64,000 nt of DNA from Gonapodya prolifera JEL478 (GCA_001574975.1 KQ965794.1:215230-279229); one strand, 5' to 3'. Counted from the first letter of the stretch, positions 25,769-39,000 are shown. A program made the numbers and translations. Notes: a model not told the origin generated them from the sequence alone.

Positions 25769-28700
25769 ATGGCCAGTCAGCCTACATCTACGGACACCGG
25801 GGCGACGAAGCGCCCTCTGGACCTTGCTGAGCTCAAGATGTTGCAACGGAAACGACGCGCCATGTCTGGTATTGGGGGCGGCCCAGTTGCCATGTCCGGA
25901 GCAATCAGTGGACCTGGAGAAGGTTCAAGCGGACTATTGAGGGGCTCCCGAGGACTCTCTTCTGGATCGCTTTCTCGGACCCCATCGTTGTCGTCGCTCA
26001 CAACACCATGTGATGACCCATCTTCACCGTTCTCGCCATTAGCACTTTCAGCTGACCTGAACCCGCGCGGCAAAGAAAATATTTCTGACAATGTGAGTGA
26101 ATTTGGTTCACGGTGGTGCTGAAGACGGAAGTTTCGTGTGTGAAAATATCCAATTCCACCAATCAGAACTACTTCGCTTCGAAGCCTCCTATGCGACTAT
26201 CAAGCTCCACTGTCTCGGGGCATGCCCCGAGCACTTTACCCTCTGTCTCAACCTCACTACCACCTCCCCCTGCAGCTGATATCCTAAAATCGGGCGTAAC
26301 CTCATTCCGGGGCGTCCTGTCTTCCCTCCGCTCGGCGGCATCCTCCTGGTCTGCCTCCCGAGTATCTTCTTCCCTTGTTACTTCATCTGGATCGCTCACT
26401 GTTGACAACGACCTCAAGCAACCATCGGTCATGTCCTTTGCGACCCGAAGCTCACGAACGAATATGGCGCGGATAGCGTCCGTGCAAGCCGCCCCTTCAG
26501 CGATTTCGAAGCAAACAACCTCGTTGATCCGCCTCTCATCAACATTCAAACCGGGACACTCAACAATGTCCCTTCCATCCACACATCCACTGCCTTCTTC
26601 TGCCACCCTCCCCTCGCAGCCCTCGACCCGCTCACGGCCTTCCAACCCCTTCCACTATTCCCCTGACGCTCCCAGGATCCGCCCCGCCTCACACTCCCGC
26701 GACCCCTTTGCATATCTTGAATCTATTACCAACTCCCAAGCCGCAGCTGAGGCATCACGAAATCACGATCCTGTTGCAGCCGAGCAAGTACTCGCACACC
26801 GGCTTTCTGCCCTTGCTGCCGATGTTGGAGTGGCAGGCATTGCAGTATCGGCGAATGGCGTTGGAGGCGCTGTGAGCCAAGGTGGTGCATCTGCCAGTCA
26901 GTATCCGGAGTCGACTTACGTGCCAATCCCTGTTGTGGCAACTCCCCGCCCTGTTGGCAGGCGACGCACTTGGGTCGGAGAGATGCAAAACTCCCCTAGT
27001 GGTGCTAACGGATGGTCGCCTGGTGGCGTGAGCGATATGGAGGGCGGAAGCGATGTGGATAGTGGGCGTGGCAGCGATATAGAGGACGATGATGATCTCA
27101 TTGTGTCAGAGTCACCGCGATTGGCACCATTTCCACTGGCGAAGGAGCGAACCACAGGAGCCTCGCAATCGCTCGTGGAGGGTACGGAATCCAGCAAGGA
27201 CGAGGTGCTAGAGGGTGAAAAACGGGGGAGGGGAAGTTTGGTGGATGTCTTGAGACGACGTGGGACGTCTGGGGTGAGCAAAAGTGGTTTAGTATTTAAA
27301 ATAACACACCAACATTCATCTAAAAATCCTTGCAGATCTTGCCTCCTCCTGCACCTCCGTTATCGGAACTTCCCTCTCTTGCGGCCGCGCCTGAAGTTCC
27401 TGCCTTCCTCACATCCGCCGAACCCCCCTTGATTCCCCACCTTATTACGCGCTTCGTTATCTCCTCCCCAACTCCATTTGCTCACTTGTTCAACGCCATT
27501 CCTCAACCTCGACAATGGGATGCCATTCTGGAGCACGCCCGAACAGCTCTCTCCCTCTCGAACCCCCCACCTCCCCCGACAATCCCCTCCATGCTTCTCC
27601 ACTACATGCACCATTCCACGTTACCTTCCCCTGCGGTGCCGGTATTTCAGAAAGCGTTTGCAATGGCGAGGCATGGTGTTCCACTTGGGGGGGACGAAGT
27701 GGCGGCGGTGAAATGCTGGGCCGAAAAGGAGGGTGAGTGGAGGGAGGCGTGGCAGAGTTGTGTGGGAGCGGTAAGGAGTGGAGACGCAAATGAGGTCTGG
27801 TACGTCAACGGGGAATTTGGGGTTGTGATCAGGGGGGGATGGGTTGGGTCGGGCGGTAGTGATGGAGAAGCTGAAGACGAAGATGTGACGGAAACCGGTG
27901 GGGATCATAAAGCAACGCGAAAGAAGTGGGATGTGGAAGCGGTCGTTGGGAAGAGCTCAAGGGGTCTTCGTGCGGCAATGAGGCGTGAAGGTGAGCGCCA
28001 TTTTATATTCCTCGTTTTATCTGCCAGATCATTACAATTCTTTAAACCATCAATACACGTAGGTATTCCATTCATTTCTCTTGGCCCCATTGATGCTTCT
28101 GAAACAGACGAGGACCTACGTGGCGCACGTGACCCCATCGAGGATGTAGATTCGCCTTTCCGATCCGGAGATGAGGAGGATTGGGGTGACGGCAAGTGGG
28201 ACATTGATGGGGAGGAAGAAGTCGATATTCAGGACGCGGACTCGAAGGTGGCAGTGAATGAGACGGAATTGGGTATTCGAGGTGTGAAGAAAGCAAAGCC
28301 CAGGCAAGTGTTCGCCTTTTGTCGAATGACGAAGTCAACTTAGAGACTTATAACTCGCACACGGATCCAATGGATCCTGCCGGTCGTCACCACCAGAAAT
28401 ATCAACAACCCTTTGAATCCCCCATTGCTCATCTCTGGTCACTCTGCGGTACACGCGCTCTTCGACTTCCTGCTCACCTGGCGCGATCCCAACGTTGACC
28501 GTCGCGCCGCTTTCGGTACTCCTCGGATTGTGACTCGGCACCCTTTCCTCAACGGATCTCTCCGTCGGGTGCGCACTGAGGATCTAGGACGTCGTGCAAC
28601 AAGAGATGGAGGCTTCGTCTGGAGCTTAGCGGTGGGTGATGTGGGGCCTGGCGCAGGTTGTATGACTCCAGACGTTGTGCGGGGAGTTCTCGAGGTGATG

Positions 28701-28871
28701 AGTAAGGAGGTTCGGGAGTTTGAGGTTGAGGTAGTGGGTGTTGAGGCGGTTGTGCAAGGGCTCGTTGGTGTAAAGGGAAATTTGGGTCGGATTGGTGGTG
28801 TAGAACTGGCAGGAAGCGGTGTTAGGAACATTCGTTGGGATTTCGGGGAGTTCAAGTGGGCAAGTGAATGA
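25769..28871 (+). CDS. DONSON: DONSON-like replication factor
   Basis: Homologue of DONSON, which in animals recruits GINS for CMG helicase assembly and protects stalled forks. Five exons, 25769-26092, 26167-27273, 27336-27990, 28063-28303 and 28397-28871, sum to 2802 nt (933 residues). The N-terminal half is Ser/Pro-rich and disordered, with basic LKMLQRKRRA at the start and NPFHY/DPFAYLE motifs. The C-terminal half carries the family blocks in order: RFVISSPTPFAHL, WREAWQSCVGAVR with VNGEFGVVIRG, SSRGLRAAMRREGIPFISLG, an acidic stretch, HSAVHALFDFLLTWRD, and the closing VRNIRWDFGEFKW. The last intron appears to start with GC (AG|GCAAGT). It is longer than the animal protein because of the N terminus. 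Identification rests on several short co-linear blocks, not on one motif. Confidence 0.78.
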
Positions 28872-29040
28872 TAAGTGACTTATGTGTTCTCACAAGTGGG
28901 ACGGACAACATCATCAAATGCATTGCTGTATTATGTGTAGAAATGATCGCTTTTGCTCGAAAAAGTGTGCACTGGGTATAATCAAGTTGGGGTTCTGTAC
29001 AATCATCCTTCACCCTCTTTTCCAATTGCCACTTAAGCTG

Positions 29041-31708
29041 TCAAGAGAATGCTTGGCTCTGCGCACTTAGTGAGTTACTCTGCCGCAGGTCCTTGGACGC
29101 TGTGACACAGGCTGCGAGGGCAGGTGCCAGCCTCGTAGCGTATCCCCAATGTTTGCCAAACCTTGCAATACTGTCAGAGTTCCATTTGCACCGCACGAGC
29201 AAAGTAACTATCTCACCCTTCAAGAGCTCGAATCACGATATCCATTTGGGCGTCGATATCGTGGACCGGCCCGTTAATCGTATGAATTTCCAGGAGATCA
29301 CATGCGATAAAATAGGCAGAGTAACCAGCAAGGGGATTTCCCAACTCGATCCAAGGCCAGTTAACTTGCAAACAAGAGTCAACGCACGTCTTTCTGCATC
29401 CCCCAAATTAACCACAAAAACGTTACATCCTGATACGACTTCATGGAGTATAACGACAAAACCTACATCAGCTGTATCGCCTCGATTGCGTTTGCTTGCC
29501 TCAACGTGGACTCGCTTTTTGGTAAAACGAGTCCCAAAAGAGAATGGAAGGCCATTCGACTGCAAATTGCTCGACCCGTAAAGGCGTAAAATGAGATGTT
29601 GGTATCTAGCACATTAGAGCTCGGACCGTTCGAGATTCCAATATTCCCATTATTGAGTACGGATACGGCATTGGCGGGCAGAGGATTGATCGTTGGAAAG
29701 AATTGTGGGTTCTCTGATGATGCAAAGAAATGGTTACAACACGAAAAAACGCAAGGACCTCCAAGTTTGAACATACTCGCGCGAAAACTTTCCAGCTCTT
29801 GTCGGATTATTTCTTTGGACGTGAATTTGACCGGATCACAAGTGGAGCCATCAGGGACTCTCCGACTCATGTCACCAGTGCTATCGACAAGAGCAGCACG
29901 TTCTCCCAAGGTTAAATTGCCGGCCATGCCAGACATTTCCGCCAAAAATGATAGCCCGGCGCTCGTGCCACCAATCTGGTACGGATTCCATTCTCGATTT
30001 AACGAAGTTGGAGGCACTATGACCATGCTCGTTGGGACCAATACACTGCGCTTCAACAAAGACGCAAAAAACCCGTCCAGTTGCCTGAGAGACAGCAGTG
30101 TCCTCCTCCGTTCCTCCACGCGGATCCACGGCAAACTTCCTACTTTTGCCGGAAACGCGGCCTGGACGTCGAGTCCCAGTGATCGCGCCATGGCAATGGC
30201 GGCTCCCAAGAAGTTGTCCGCTGACCGTGCTCTCGTGTTGGCGCCCAACATGAATCCGAAGGCAAAGTGTATGAGACCCCAAACGGATTCAATGGAGGGC
30301 GGTCCGTCCAAGACAGACATCGCAAGTGAGGCGGCTCTGGAGTGGTAATGTTCAAACGTGTGTGTGGAAGGGTAATGGTAGGAACCGTTGTAGAATGATG
30401 CAGTTAGGGCGAAAAGGGTGTTGGTGAGGAAGGGGTGAGATAGGTGGTACTTCGCAGGTTGCGACTAGCGAACATAGTGAGAAAAGACGCCAGCATTTTA
30501 ATTCCCCCAGCCTTGTTCAACATACCATGAAGGTGTCAGGATGCATGCACGGGAAATATCCGCCCACGTGCCTGAAGTACAAGCTCAACATAGGCTCCAG
30601 CAACCGCGCATCGACATAGGAGTCGGGACCGGCTGAGTGTGCAACAGTTGGTGGAGGCGGAAGCAGCGGGGGATTCCTGAGGTTGTCCAAAACATACGTA
30701 TTGCCCAAAGCGTCTGGATTCAGCATGGTGCTGGAACTGAGGGAAGAGAGAAAAGACGGGTGGTTTATGGGGAAGGGAACAGTCGGTGGAGGCGACGGGA
30801 AAAGATTCTCTAAGATTGTGAAAAGATCTTGGTTCTGGGCATTCGAAGCGGTCACAAGATCGGATTGGGCTCCACTTTGCTCCGTCGCAAAAAATAGTTC
30901 GGAAGGATTAGCCAGCCAATTTTCGGGGAGAAGTCCCTGCAGAACGCCGTCTGAATTGGGTTCCCTGCTGCTGTAGCCCGTTACGGCACTGGTCCCCAAA
31001 TAGGCGTCGACTTCCATCTCGTTCGTAATGTTGGAGTCTGGTGACGACCCACTTTCGGGCGCGGACGCCGACGATTCTTCCGTGAACGAAGCTGACTGAC
31101 TTCCTGTGGAAGATGGAGTTCTTGGCTTGACGGGCTCCTTCTTCTTTGGACGTTTCTTGGTAGAACTATGCGAGAGCTCATCCTGCACCAATTCTGTCAC
31201 ATCGGCCCCAGCTACGCACCAATTTAATCGGGTGTCACGATCGGTTGCAAGAGCCAGTGTGCTCACCTGCAACAGCTGCAGCTGTAACAAGTGACAGCAT
31301 CCCTTCAAGCCTGTTCAAGCGTGTGTACACATTCGATACAGTCCCTTTCCGAGGCCCTCTATAACACTCTCGTTAGTATTGATCTGACAACATGCACCAT
31401 GCAAGCAACTCACCGCTTCCCTTGCGCCCGAGTGTAGGTACATTCTAGGCTGAGGTCGTGGCAACGCTGACAGACGGTACCCACAGCGAAGTCTCGTTGA
31501 ACGCACTAACGAGTGAAGAGGCTGTTTGCTAAAACGGCAGGTTCATGAAGTGAGATGTGCTCACTCGTTGGCGTTTGCGACGGCAGGGATCGCAGCTTTG
31601 AGTCTTGAAAAGTTGGCAGGTACATATGATAAGGGCGCACCTTCGGGAAGCTGCTCAGAAACTTACCGCCTTCTTCCGTCCTGGTTCCAATCCGGCGTCG
31701 GGTTCCAT
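29041..31708 (-). CDS. Zn(II)2Cys6 / fungal_trans transcription factor
   Basis: Nuclear zinc-cluster regulator. It starts at the ATG at 31708 (MEPDAGLEPGRKKA). The cluster spans two introns: SCDPCRRKRQR, then a new exon with CVQRDFAVGTVCQRC and HDLSLEC, giving C-x2-C-x6-C-x10-C-x2-C-x6-C. A Ser/Pro-rich linker with KKRPKKKEPVK (possible NLS) and an acidic Asn/Gln-rich section follow. The fungal_trans domain begins at MLSLYFRHVGGYFPCMHPDTF and includes SVWGLIHFAFGFM, AAIAMARSLGLDVQ and EERRRTLLSLRQLDGFFASLL. After two more introns the tail reads WPWIELGNPLAGYSAYFIAC and ends at the stop at 29041. It is a different subfamily from the regulator at 3076-5741. Regulon unknown. Confidence 0.85.
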
Positions 31709-32037
31709 GGTTTCAGCGCGATCTGACTTGATGACAGTACTCTCTTCTTTCCAGCAGGCTGAAGCGTCAGGTGTATCTTCAGGGATGCAGCAACGAAATT
31801 GCTCTCCAAAGGCCGCAGTGCTGGAACAATTGGAATCTTCCCGCCACCCCTTCTTTGATTCGTGTCTAATGCAAAAGTGGTTCTTTGCTCATGTTATTTC
31901 GTCGCGATCCCTCGTCGATGTGCAATCGACCTCGAATTCATAGAATCACAAAGCACCGAAGCACATGACACCTTTCCTTTCTAATATTTACATCTCCTCT
32001 CGGGAGGAAAAGAAATCAGGGGTAACGCCAACTCCTT
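31709..32037. other. Spacer between Zn2Cys6 gene and PET100-like gene
   Basis: A plus-strand open frame covers most of it (31605-31943) but mostly overlaps the regulator's N-terminal exons and has no recognisable domain. I annotate no gene. Confidence 0.4.
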
Positions 32038-32424
32038 CTATCGCTGTGCCGCCTTTGCTTCCGCCTTCTTCCTCTCAATACTCTCCCGAATCTCGTCCAG
32101 TGATTGAGCTTGGATAGATTTCAGGGTGTCTGCACGGGGAACAATCTTTTCCTTGCTCCTCTTTGGTTTGGATGTTTCCATGCATTTGAAGCGAAAGTAT
32201 CAAATATCCACTTGCACGAAGTGTTCACGAGAGAAAGCTCACATGCTTCTCAAACCATCCTTGCGTTTCTGGTATATTGTAAAACCACATTGCAAAGACA
32301 GGGATCATGACATACATAGTGAACTGGTGGCATCGTCGTTGGTGTGAGACAACGCTTCGCCCCGATCAAGCCAGAGCAACCAACGCACGCGGAAGACTTC
32401 CATGTTGTGGAATCGAGGTGCCAT
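32038..32424 (-). CDS. PET100: Pet100-like cytochrome c oxidase assembly factor
   Basis: Small inner-membrane protein needed for an intermediate step of complex IV assembly. Three exons, 32389-32424, 32243-32323 and 32038-32160, sum to 240 nt (79 residues). The start MAPRFHNMEVFR joins directly to FTMYVMIPVFAMWFYNIP, a single transmembrane helix in the position and with the F-x-M-Y-x-x-I-P pattern of Pet100 (typically NLEIFKFxxYLxxP). A charged Lys/Glu/Arg-rich C terminus follows, ending RKKAEAKAAQR. The first exon is only 36 nt and the acceptor of exon 3 is weak, so an automatic gene finder could miss it. Family assignment is by motif and size. Confidence 0.6.
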
Positions 32425-33046
32425 TTCGGTGAGAGAAGCGTAAAAAGGCAAGCGATGGGTTGTGGAGGGAATGTGCTTCGGTCAGTCGGACACGTTCATT
32501 ATTCCATTGACTCACGAATTCTGTTGGATCGATGGGTCGCGTCCTAGGATTCTTCGTCTGCCTCACAGGTGCGTTGCGTCTCACATCAAGTCTTGTCCGT
32601 CTGTCATGCACACTTGCTGATGCGAAATTGGTGACCACAATTGCCATTTCCTCGACCATCCAGGCATGTTTCTTGGCTCCGTAATTACGCACAACATTAT
32701 CAAACCCGATATGGTTCGATTTTCTCAGTCTGGCTGTTGTCGGGAACATCATCACTAACCTTGAAACGGTGACGTTCGCAAACAGAGCATACCGATCCCC
32801 CAACCCGAAGAGCTGCCGACCTCACACTCCCATGCGAACTCTCCAGATTAGGAGGGGGGAATGTGAATGAACTCTCTATCCCTCCGCATGTCCCGAAATG
32901 CACGTTCCGGTCTGCGCAAGCAAAACCTGGGATACAACATCCGAACTGCACGCGAAAGCACTCCATCATTTGTACGCAAAAGATTCTGTAATAGAGTGTG
33001 CTAACACATAGCTACAATGCAAATATAAAGCAACGCATCTCTCTGC
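32425..33046. other. Spacer between PET100-like and myosin genes
   Basis: A minus-strand frame through 32366-32803 is open but starts at no good ATG and has no recognised domain. It may be leader sequence for PET100 or chance. No gene is supported. Confidence 0.35.
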
Positions 33047-36000
33047 TCAGAAGGACGGTCCTGTGGTGGACATTGGAGACCGCGACTTCATTCGTTCGAT
33101 TTCCTTTTCATACCTGTATAAACAAAAATGACGACAACTGAGCATTTCTCCTCTTCACAACGCAGAATCCAAGAACTAACCTTAACGCCTTCTCTCTGTA
33201 CTCTTGGGCCTCCCTTTCGGCCTTGCGCTTCGCAAGCTGGAGACTGCTTTCGAGTGATTCCTAAACGTGCGAAAAATGACTCAGCGACATGCACCGCATA
33301 GCAAATCTTGTGTCACACCACGCACCAGTTCTTCGTGCTGTTGCTTCAACTTTTTGAACCGCTCCTCCTGCTTGGTAGTGTCTTCTTTCAACCTCGCCTC
33401 GGACCTCTCCTTCTCGGCGAGCTGGAACTGAATGTTGCGCAGCAGCCGCTCAGCCTCTCGCGCCTGCCGCGACAACAGAGCCTTTTCTTTCTCAGATCCG
33501 TCCAGTTGCTGCGTCACAGACTGGAGCTGCGTGCTAAGCTTGTTGAAACCGCGGCTATTGTCAGCCAGTGCGCTCGACTCCATTTCGAGGACGCGTGCGT
33601 TGAGCTCCTTGACCTGCTTGTTGAGTGTTACCTGCACGATGGAGACGAACATCAGCGAGCCACATTTTGAATACCTATCGAAGAGACATTACATTTTGCT
33701 TCTCAAGTTCCAGCGACTTCTCCTTCTCCTTGGACAACTCCGCTTGCGCCATAGCCAAATCATTCTGCATACTCGACAGCCTTTCCTGGGCGGAAATCGC
33801 TCTGTCCTTATCCTCGTCAGCCTGCATCCTGATAGTACCCATCTCCTTGTCCAGCATGTTGAGAGACTTTTCCACGTCCAGCCTGCGCCGACTTGCTAGC
33901 TGGAACTGCTCCTGCAGCTCCTCTAGACGAGCCTCCAGCGTCTTTTTCAGCTTTTCCAGTCCCGTTTTGGCAGCTTCAGCCTCGTCCAGCTCGTTCTGCA
34001 ACTCGCGAACTTTGCTCACGAGGGTCGCAAGCTGGTTCTGCAGGTCCTCTTGACTCTGCAACGAGTCCGTGTACATAACAGTGATCTCGTTGACCTTCGT
34101 CTCGAGCTTATCCTTTTCTCTCTTCCACGTCGACGCCGCCGACATTTCCTGCTCAAGCCGAGAATTAATACGCTCGTTCTCCACCTCGATCTGTCTCTTC
34201 TGCTCCTTTACGGCGACGGACGAAGCCCTTTCGTTGTCAAGCTCCTCGGCAAGTTGTTGCATTTCTTTCTGGTACTTCTTGCGGAGCCCATCAACCGCTT
34301 GGTCCCGCTCCTCCATCTCTTGCTTAGTGCGCTCATGTGCGCCGTCGAGCTCACTTTGAAGCTTTTGCTTGATCAGGGTCACATCAGAAAGTTCGATACC
34401 GCGCTGTTCAGCCACCTCTTGGATGTCGATCAGCTGAACTTCGAGTGACCTCGAACGGTCTTCCAGTAAAAGTTTATCTTTTGCAATCTCCTGCAAGGAC
34501 TCCTGGAGCTCCTTGAGTTGAATCTTGCTCGCGGTAGCTTCCTTTTCTGCCTTGATTTTAGCGAGCTCGGACACCTCCAATTTCTGCCAGGTTTCGTTGG
34601 CTTTTGATTTGTAGAAATCGAGGGATTGCGTCAGTTCTGCCGATTTGGCTACCTCGGCGGTGAGCTTGTCCGTTAGATCTTTGATGTCGTTCGCCAGCTT
34701 CCGCCGCGCCGCGGCTTCTTCGGCCTTCTCGAGTGTTTCTGCTTCGAGGCGGGTGCGCAAGTCGTCCACCTCTGCTTGGACAATCTTTTTGGCACGGTCC
34801 AGATTTTGCAAATCGTTTTGTCGATCATCGAGCTCTTGTTGAGCGAGTCGCTGAGCAGCAAGAAGCGCGCGCTTAGATTCTTCAAGCTTCTCGATCCGCT
34901 CTTCATAATCTTGACTGATTCTCTTTTTGATCTCATCGATATCCCCGGATGACGGACCTCTGCTTTCAAGCTGCCGGCGCAGTTCTTGCTCTTCTTCCAG
35001 CTGCTCCAAAAGAGCGTTCTTTTCCTTCTCCAACCTCTTCCGAGTCTCGATGAGGTTTGCCTTCGAATCGTCACCTCCCTCAAGTTCCGCACGAAGCTCT
35101 TCGATACGCTTCGCCAAGTTCTTCTTCTCCCTTTCTTGCGCTTCCAGTTGCAGCTGAAGGGTCTCGAGGTCCCCTTGGAGGTTGTTTGCTTTCTGCTCCT
35201 GACGTCTGGCAAGATCTTCGTAATTAGCCCGCGCACGCGTTTCTGCATCAAGTTTAGCTTGAACGTCCCGAATCGATGCCTCAAGCTGCTTTTTGGCACG
35301 TTCAATTTCGCTTGTGCTTTTTGCCTGGTTGTTCTGGCGTGACGTCCTGTCCTCCAACTCGGCTTCTAACTTGCGCTTCTGCTTCAGTATTTCATTCTTA
35401 GCGTTATTGGCTTCGTCAAGCTGATCCCCAAGACTGTTGATCTCCTTCAATAGGAGTCGTCTGGTCTCCTCCTGTTGCTGTTCCTTCGAGGCCAAGTCCT
35501 TCTCCACCTTCAAACGGAAGTCACTGAACTGTGCCTCAAGGCTTTTCTTTGATTCTTCGAGCTTTTCAATGGTGATGGCATTGTCCGCAATTTGACCATT
35601 GAGCTCGTCTACCTTTGCTTGCAATCTGCGACAAGACTTTTCGAGCTCGTGGACATTTTTGCCTCCATCGCCAACCTCGTTGATCAAGTTTTTGAGTTCG
35701 TTCTCCAAATCTGACTTCTGACGTTGAAGTGCGGACATTGCCTGCACTTTGTCGGCAAGCTCCTTTTGAATACTGTCAATCGACGTTTTAAGAGTTCTCG
35801 CATTTGACTCTGCGACCTCGCGGTTTCGTCTCTCAGAATCCAAGCTTGCTGAAACTTGAGCAAGTTGCGACTCGGCAGCCTTCTGAGCGCGCTCTGCTTG
35901 TCTTGTGGAGTTGTGCTCGCGTTCGATTTCGTGACGAAGATCCTCAACTTCAGCCGTTAATCGACCGCGTGTCTTGTCCAAGGAGGAGTTTGCGGCTTCA

Positions 36001-39000
36001 AGTGTGGCAAATTGTTCACGAAGTTCTGCGAGATCCCGCTCAAGCTTTTTACGAGCTTCTTCCCACTCGAGGCCTTTTTTTGTAGCGTCTTGGTCGTATC
36101 GCGCTTTCAGGGAATCCAATTCCTGTGATTTGGTGGTGAGTTGGCGCTGAAGCTCGAGTTTTTGACGTTCTTCCTCATCTGCTTGTTGCTGAACTTCTGT
36201 TAGAGTCGTTTGGATTCTCTTTCGCATGTCTTCCAAGGTAGAGATTTTCCTTTGTGTCTCTTCCGTTTCTTCCTTTGCGGAGGAAGTTTGCTTCTGGAAG
36301 AGAGATTTTTCACGCTCCAGCTTGGCTTTTTCGTCTTCCAGTTCAACGACCCTACTCTGCATCACTTGGACCTGACGCTCAGCAAGATCTTTCGCTTTCT
36401 GTAGTTCGCCAGATTGTTGTAAAACTTCCTCTAGCTTCCCTTTGGTATCGGAAAGCTCCGTTTGAAGAGTTCTAAGGGCTTTGTCCAAGCGAGCGCGCTC
36501 GTCTGCCGCACCATCCAATTGGGCAGCCGTTTCGCGGATCTGCTTCTCAAGCGCCAGCTTCGAGGATGACAGTTTGGCCGATTCGGCTTTCTCTCCCTCG
36601 ATTTCAACTTTGAGCTTCTCTATCTGAGAATTATACCGGCGGCGCGTCTCTTCAAGTTCCGCTTGCAGTGATTGGAGTTGAGATTTCACATCTGATAGTT
36701 CCTGTTCCCTCAATTTTCGAACTTCATCTGTCTTTGTTGCTTGATCACCCTTCTGTTGCATGATGTCTTGCATCTTCTCCATTTCTCCCTCCAGCTTTCG
36801 TTTTGCCACCAAAATTTTCTCCCTCTCGCGACGCTCGTCATCAAGCTCCCCCTCGGTTGCTTGAAGCTTCGCCTGAAGCTCGCGATTAGACTTTTCTGCT
36901 GCCTCCTTTTCGGTGACTTCAGCGTTCATTCGGTCAGTGAGCTGGCGGAGTTCCGCCTCCTTCCTCGCCAAGTTGCTGGCAACATCATTTGCTTGCCTCT
37001 TGGTGTCATCCAAGTTCGAGCGGGCGTCTCGCAATTCGGACTCCAAAGCACTCTTTGTCTTCTCGAGCGCAGCTCGGTCTTCTTGTTCCTTTTGCAGTCT
37101 GCTTTCCAAAGCGCTGACAGATGATGCAAGCTGTGCCTTAACTTTGTTCAGGTCACCTTCCTTCGTTGCAGCACTATCAAGCGATTGCCGGAGAGTCTTC
37201 AACTGATTCTCCAGCGCGGCTTTGTCTCGCGATAGTCGCTCAGTGGTTTCCGTATCCATTTGCGCTTGGGCCTGAAGACCTTGGATCTGTTGGTCCTTCG
37301 CTTGCTTGTCTCTCTCCAGTCGCTCGATACCCGATTTCATTTCAAGCATAGTTTGCTGCAGAACTTGAAGCTCTTGCTCGGTCTGAAGCTTCTGTTTCGA
37401 AATCTGACTCAAGTTTCCGTTGAGCTTCTCAAGCTCTTCGTTCATGTCTGCTAGGGCCTCTTCGAGCTCGATGGATCGGAGTTGTGTTCGCTGGAGAATT
37501 TCAGCTTGATCTGCAGCTGCTCCTCGCTGTGATGCGAGTTGTTCTTCGACGGACTTCTTCTCCGTTTCCAACTGTGCCCTCAGCTTTTCAAGCCGTGCCT
37601 TCTCCTCCCTTTCTTTTACTAGTTGCTCATCAAGGGCTTTTATCTCGACGTCCTTCTTTTGAAGTTCGGTGTCCACCCTAGTGACGTTGAGCAAAGGCTT
37701 GACTTTGCTGTAGAGCCTCCACCAAGACCATTCCCGAAGTGTAACGTAGACACGAGCATTCTTCTGGATGATCTTAATCGCCCGGCTCTTCTCAATCATG
37801 CGACGGAACTTCTTACGAGCGATGTAGCCACGCCACAAAGCCTGAACTTTTGTGAAAATGCGAGCAAGCGTCTGATCCCGACGCTCCTCGAGGTCCGCAA
37901 GCTGTAACCGCCCTATGTGAGATTGTGACCTCTTGCATGCGCCTGCACTATACACTCACCACGCCAGCCCGGAAGAATACTTTCGTGTTTCCAACCCTAT
38001 ATTGACTCTTGTCCAGTGTGAGGGCTTCAATTAACTGCTCTGCAGCTTGTTTCCCGTCAACAAATCCGGTGGGGATTACTCCTGGCTTAATGACTTCATA
38101 TCGCTTGCGAAAATCAGCGAAAGAAAGCCGGTTTGGGAAGCCTGCACGACAAATGCGGATGCCCTCGAGCACTCCATTGCACCTCAGTTGATCTAAAACG
38201 AGCAGCGTTTCGAATTTCCCCGCCTTTTTTTCTTCGTTTGGCAAAATGCAGCGCACAAAATGGGGTTGCGTCGAGTAGAGTTGGGACATGAGCGACATCA
38301 GTTGCTCCTTGTGACGCTGGCCAACTGTGCGGAAAACGCCCTTTTTGACGATCGAAGTTACACCTTTCTTTGCAGACAAGTCCTCGTCTCCCATGCAGTC
38401 GGAAAAGAGGCTCGCAACAAAGGTTTCAGGTGACTGAGCCAATAGTTTTGTCACATTGTCGTTGAGTGGGTCTTTGTTCTTGTCCAACCAATCAGATACG
38501 TTGTATTCGACCTTTCCAGCGTAGTGTTGGAGCATGAATGATTGACCAGGAATCTTGGGCATCTCGAACTTTGCGCTTTTCCCTTTCCACAGGTTCACAA
38601 GCTTGTCCAAGAAGGTCTTGTCAGTTGCTCGTGGCATAACACACTCCTCATCCAGACACGACAAAATACCAATCGGCTGTTAATTTGGAAATAGGGAGTT
38701 TCACTTAACAAACGATTCTCTGGCTCCATATCGCAATTGTAAGAACTCACGGAAGTTTTCTCAATGAGATCAATTGTAGGTTGCAGATCTAACCCAAAAT
38801 CGATAAACTTCCACTCGATTCCTTCGCGCCGGTACTCTTCTTGTTCGAGAATAAACATGTGGTGGTTGAAAAATTGCTGCAATTTTTCATTTGTGTAGTT
38901 GATACACATTTGCTCGAAGCTGTTTCTCTGTTTGTTTGGTTGCAAGCCTCTCTCAGAACTCCCGATCCCAATTCGAGTGCATAAACACCGAACACACCTC

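Noticed and set aside
32366-32803. Minus-strand open frame of 145 codons between PET100 and myosin
   Set aside because: It overlaps the PET100 first exon, has no recognised domain and no convincing splice partners.
33308-37907. Many plus-strand open frames opposite the myosin rod
   Set aside because: They are antisense shadows of the heptad-repeat coding sequence, rich in Leu, Ser and Phe as expected from complementing Glu/Lys codons.
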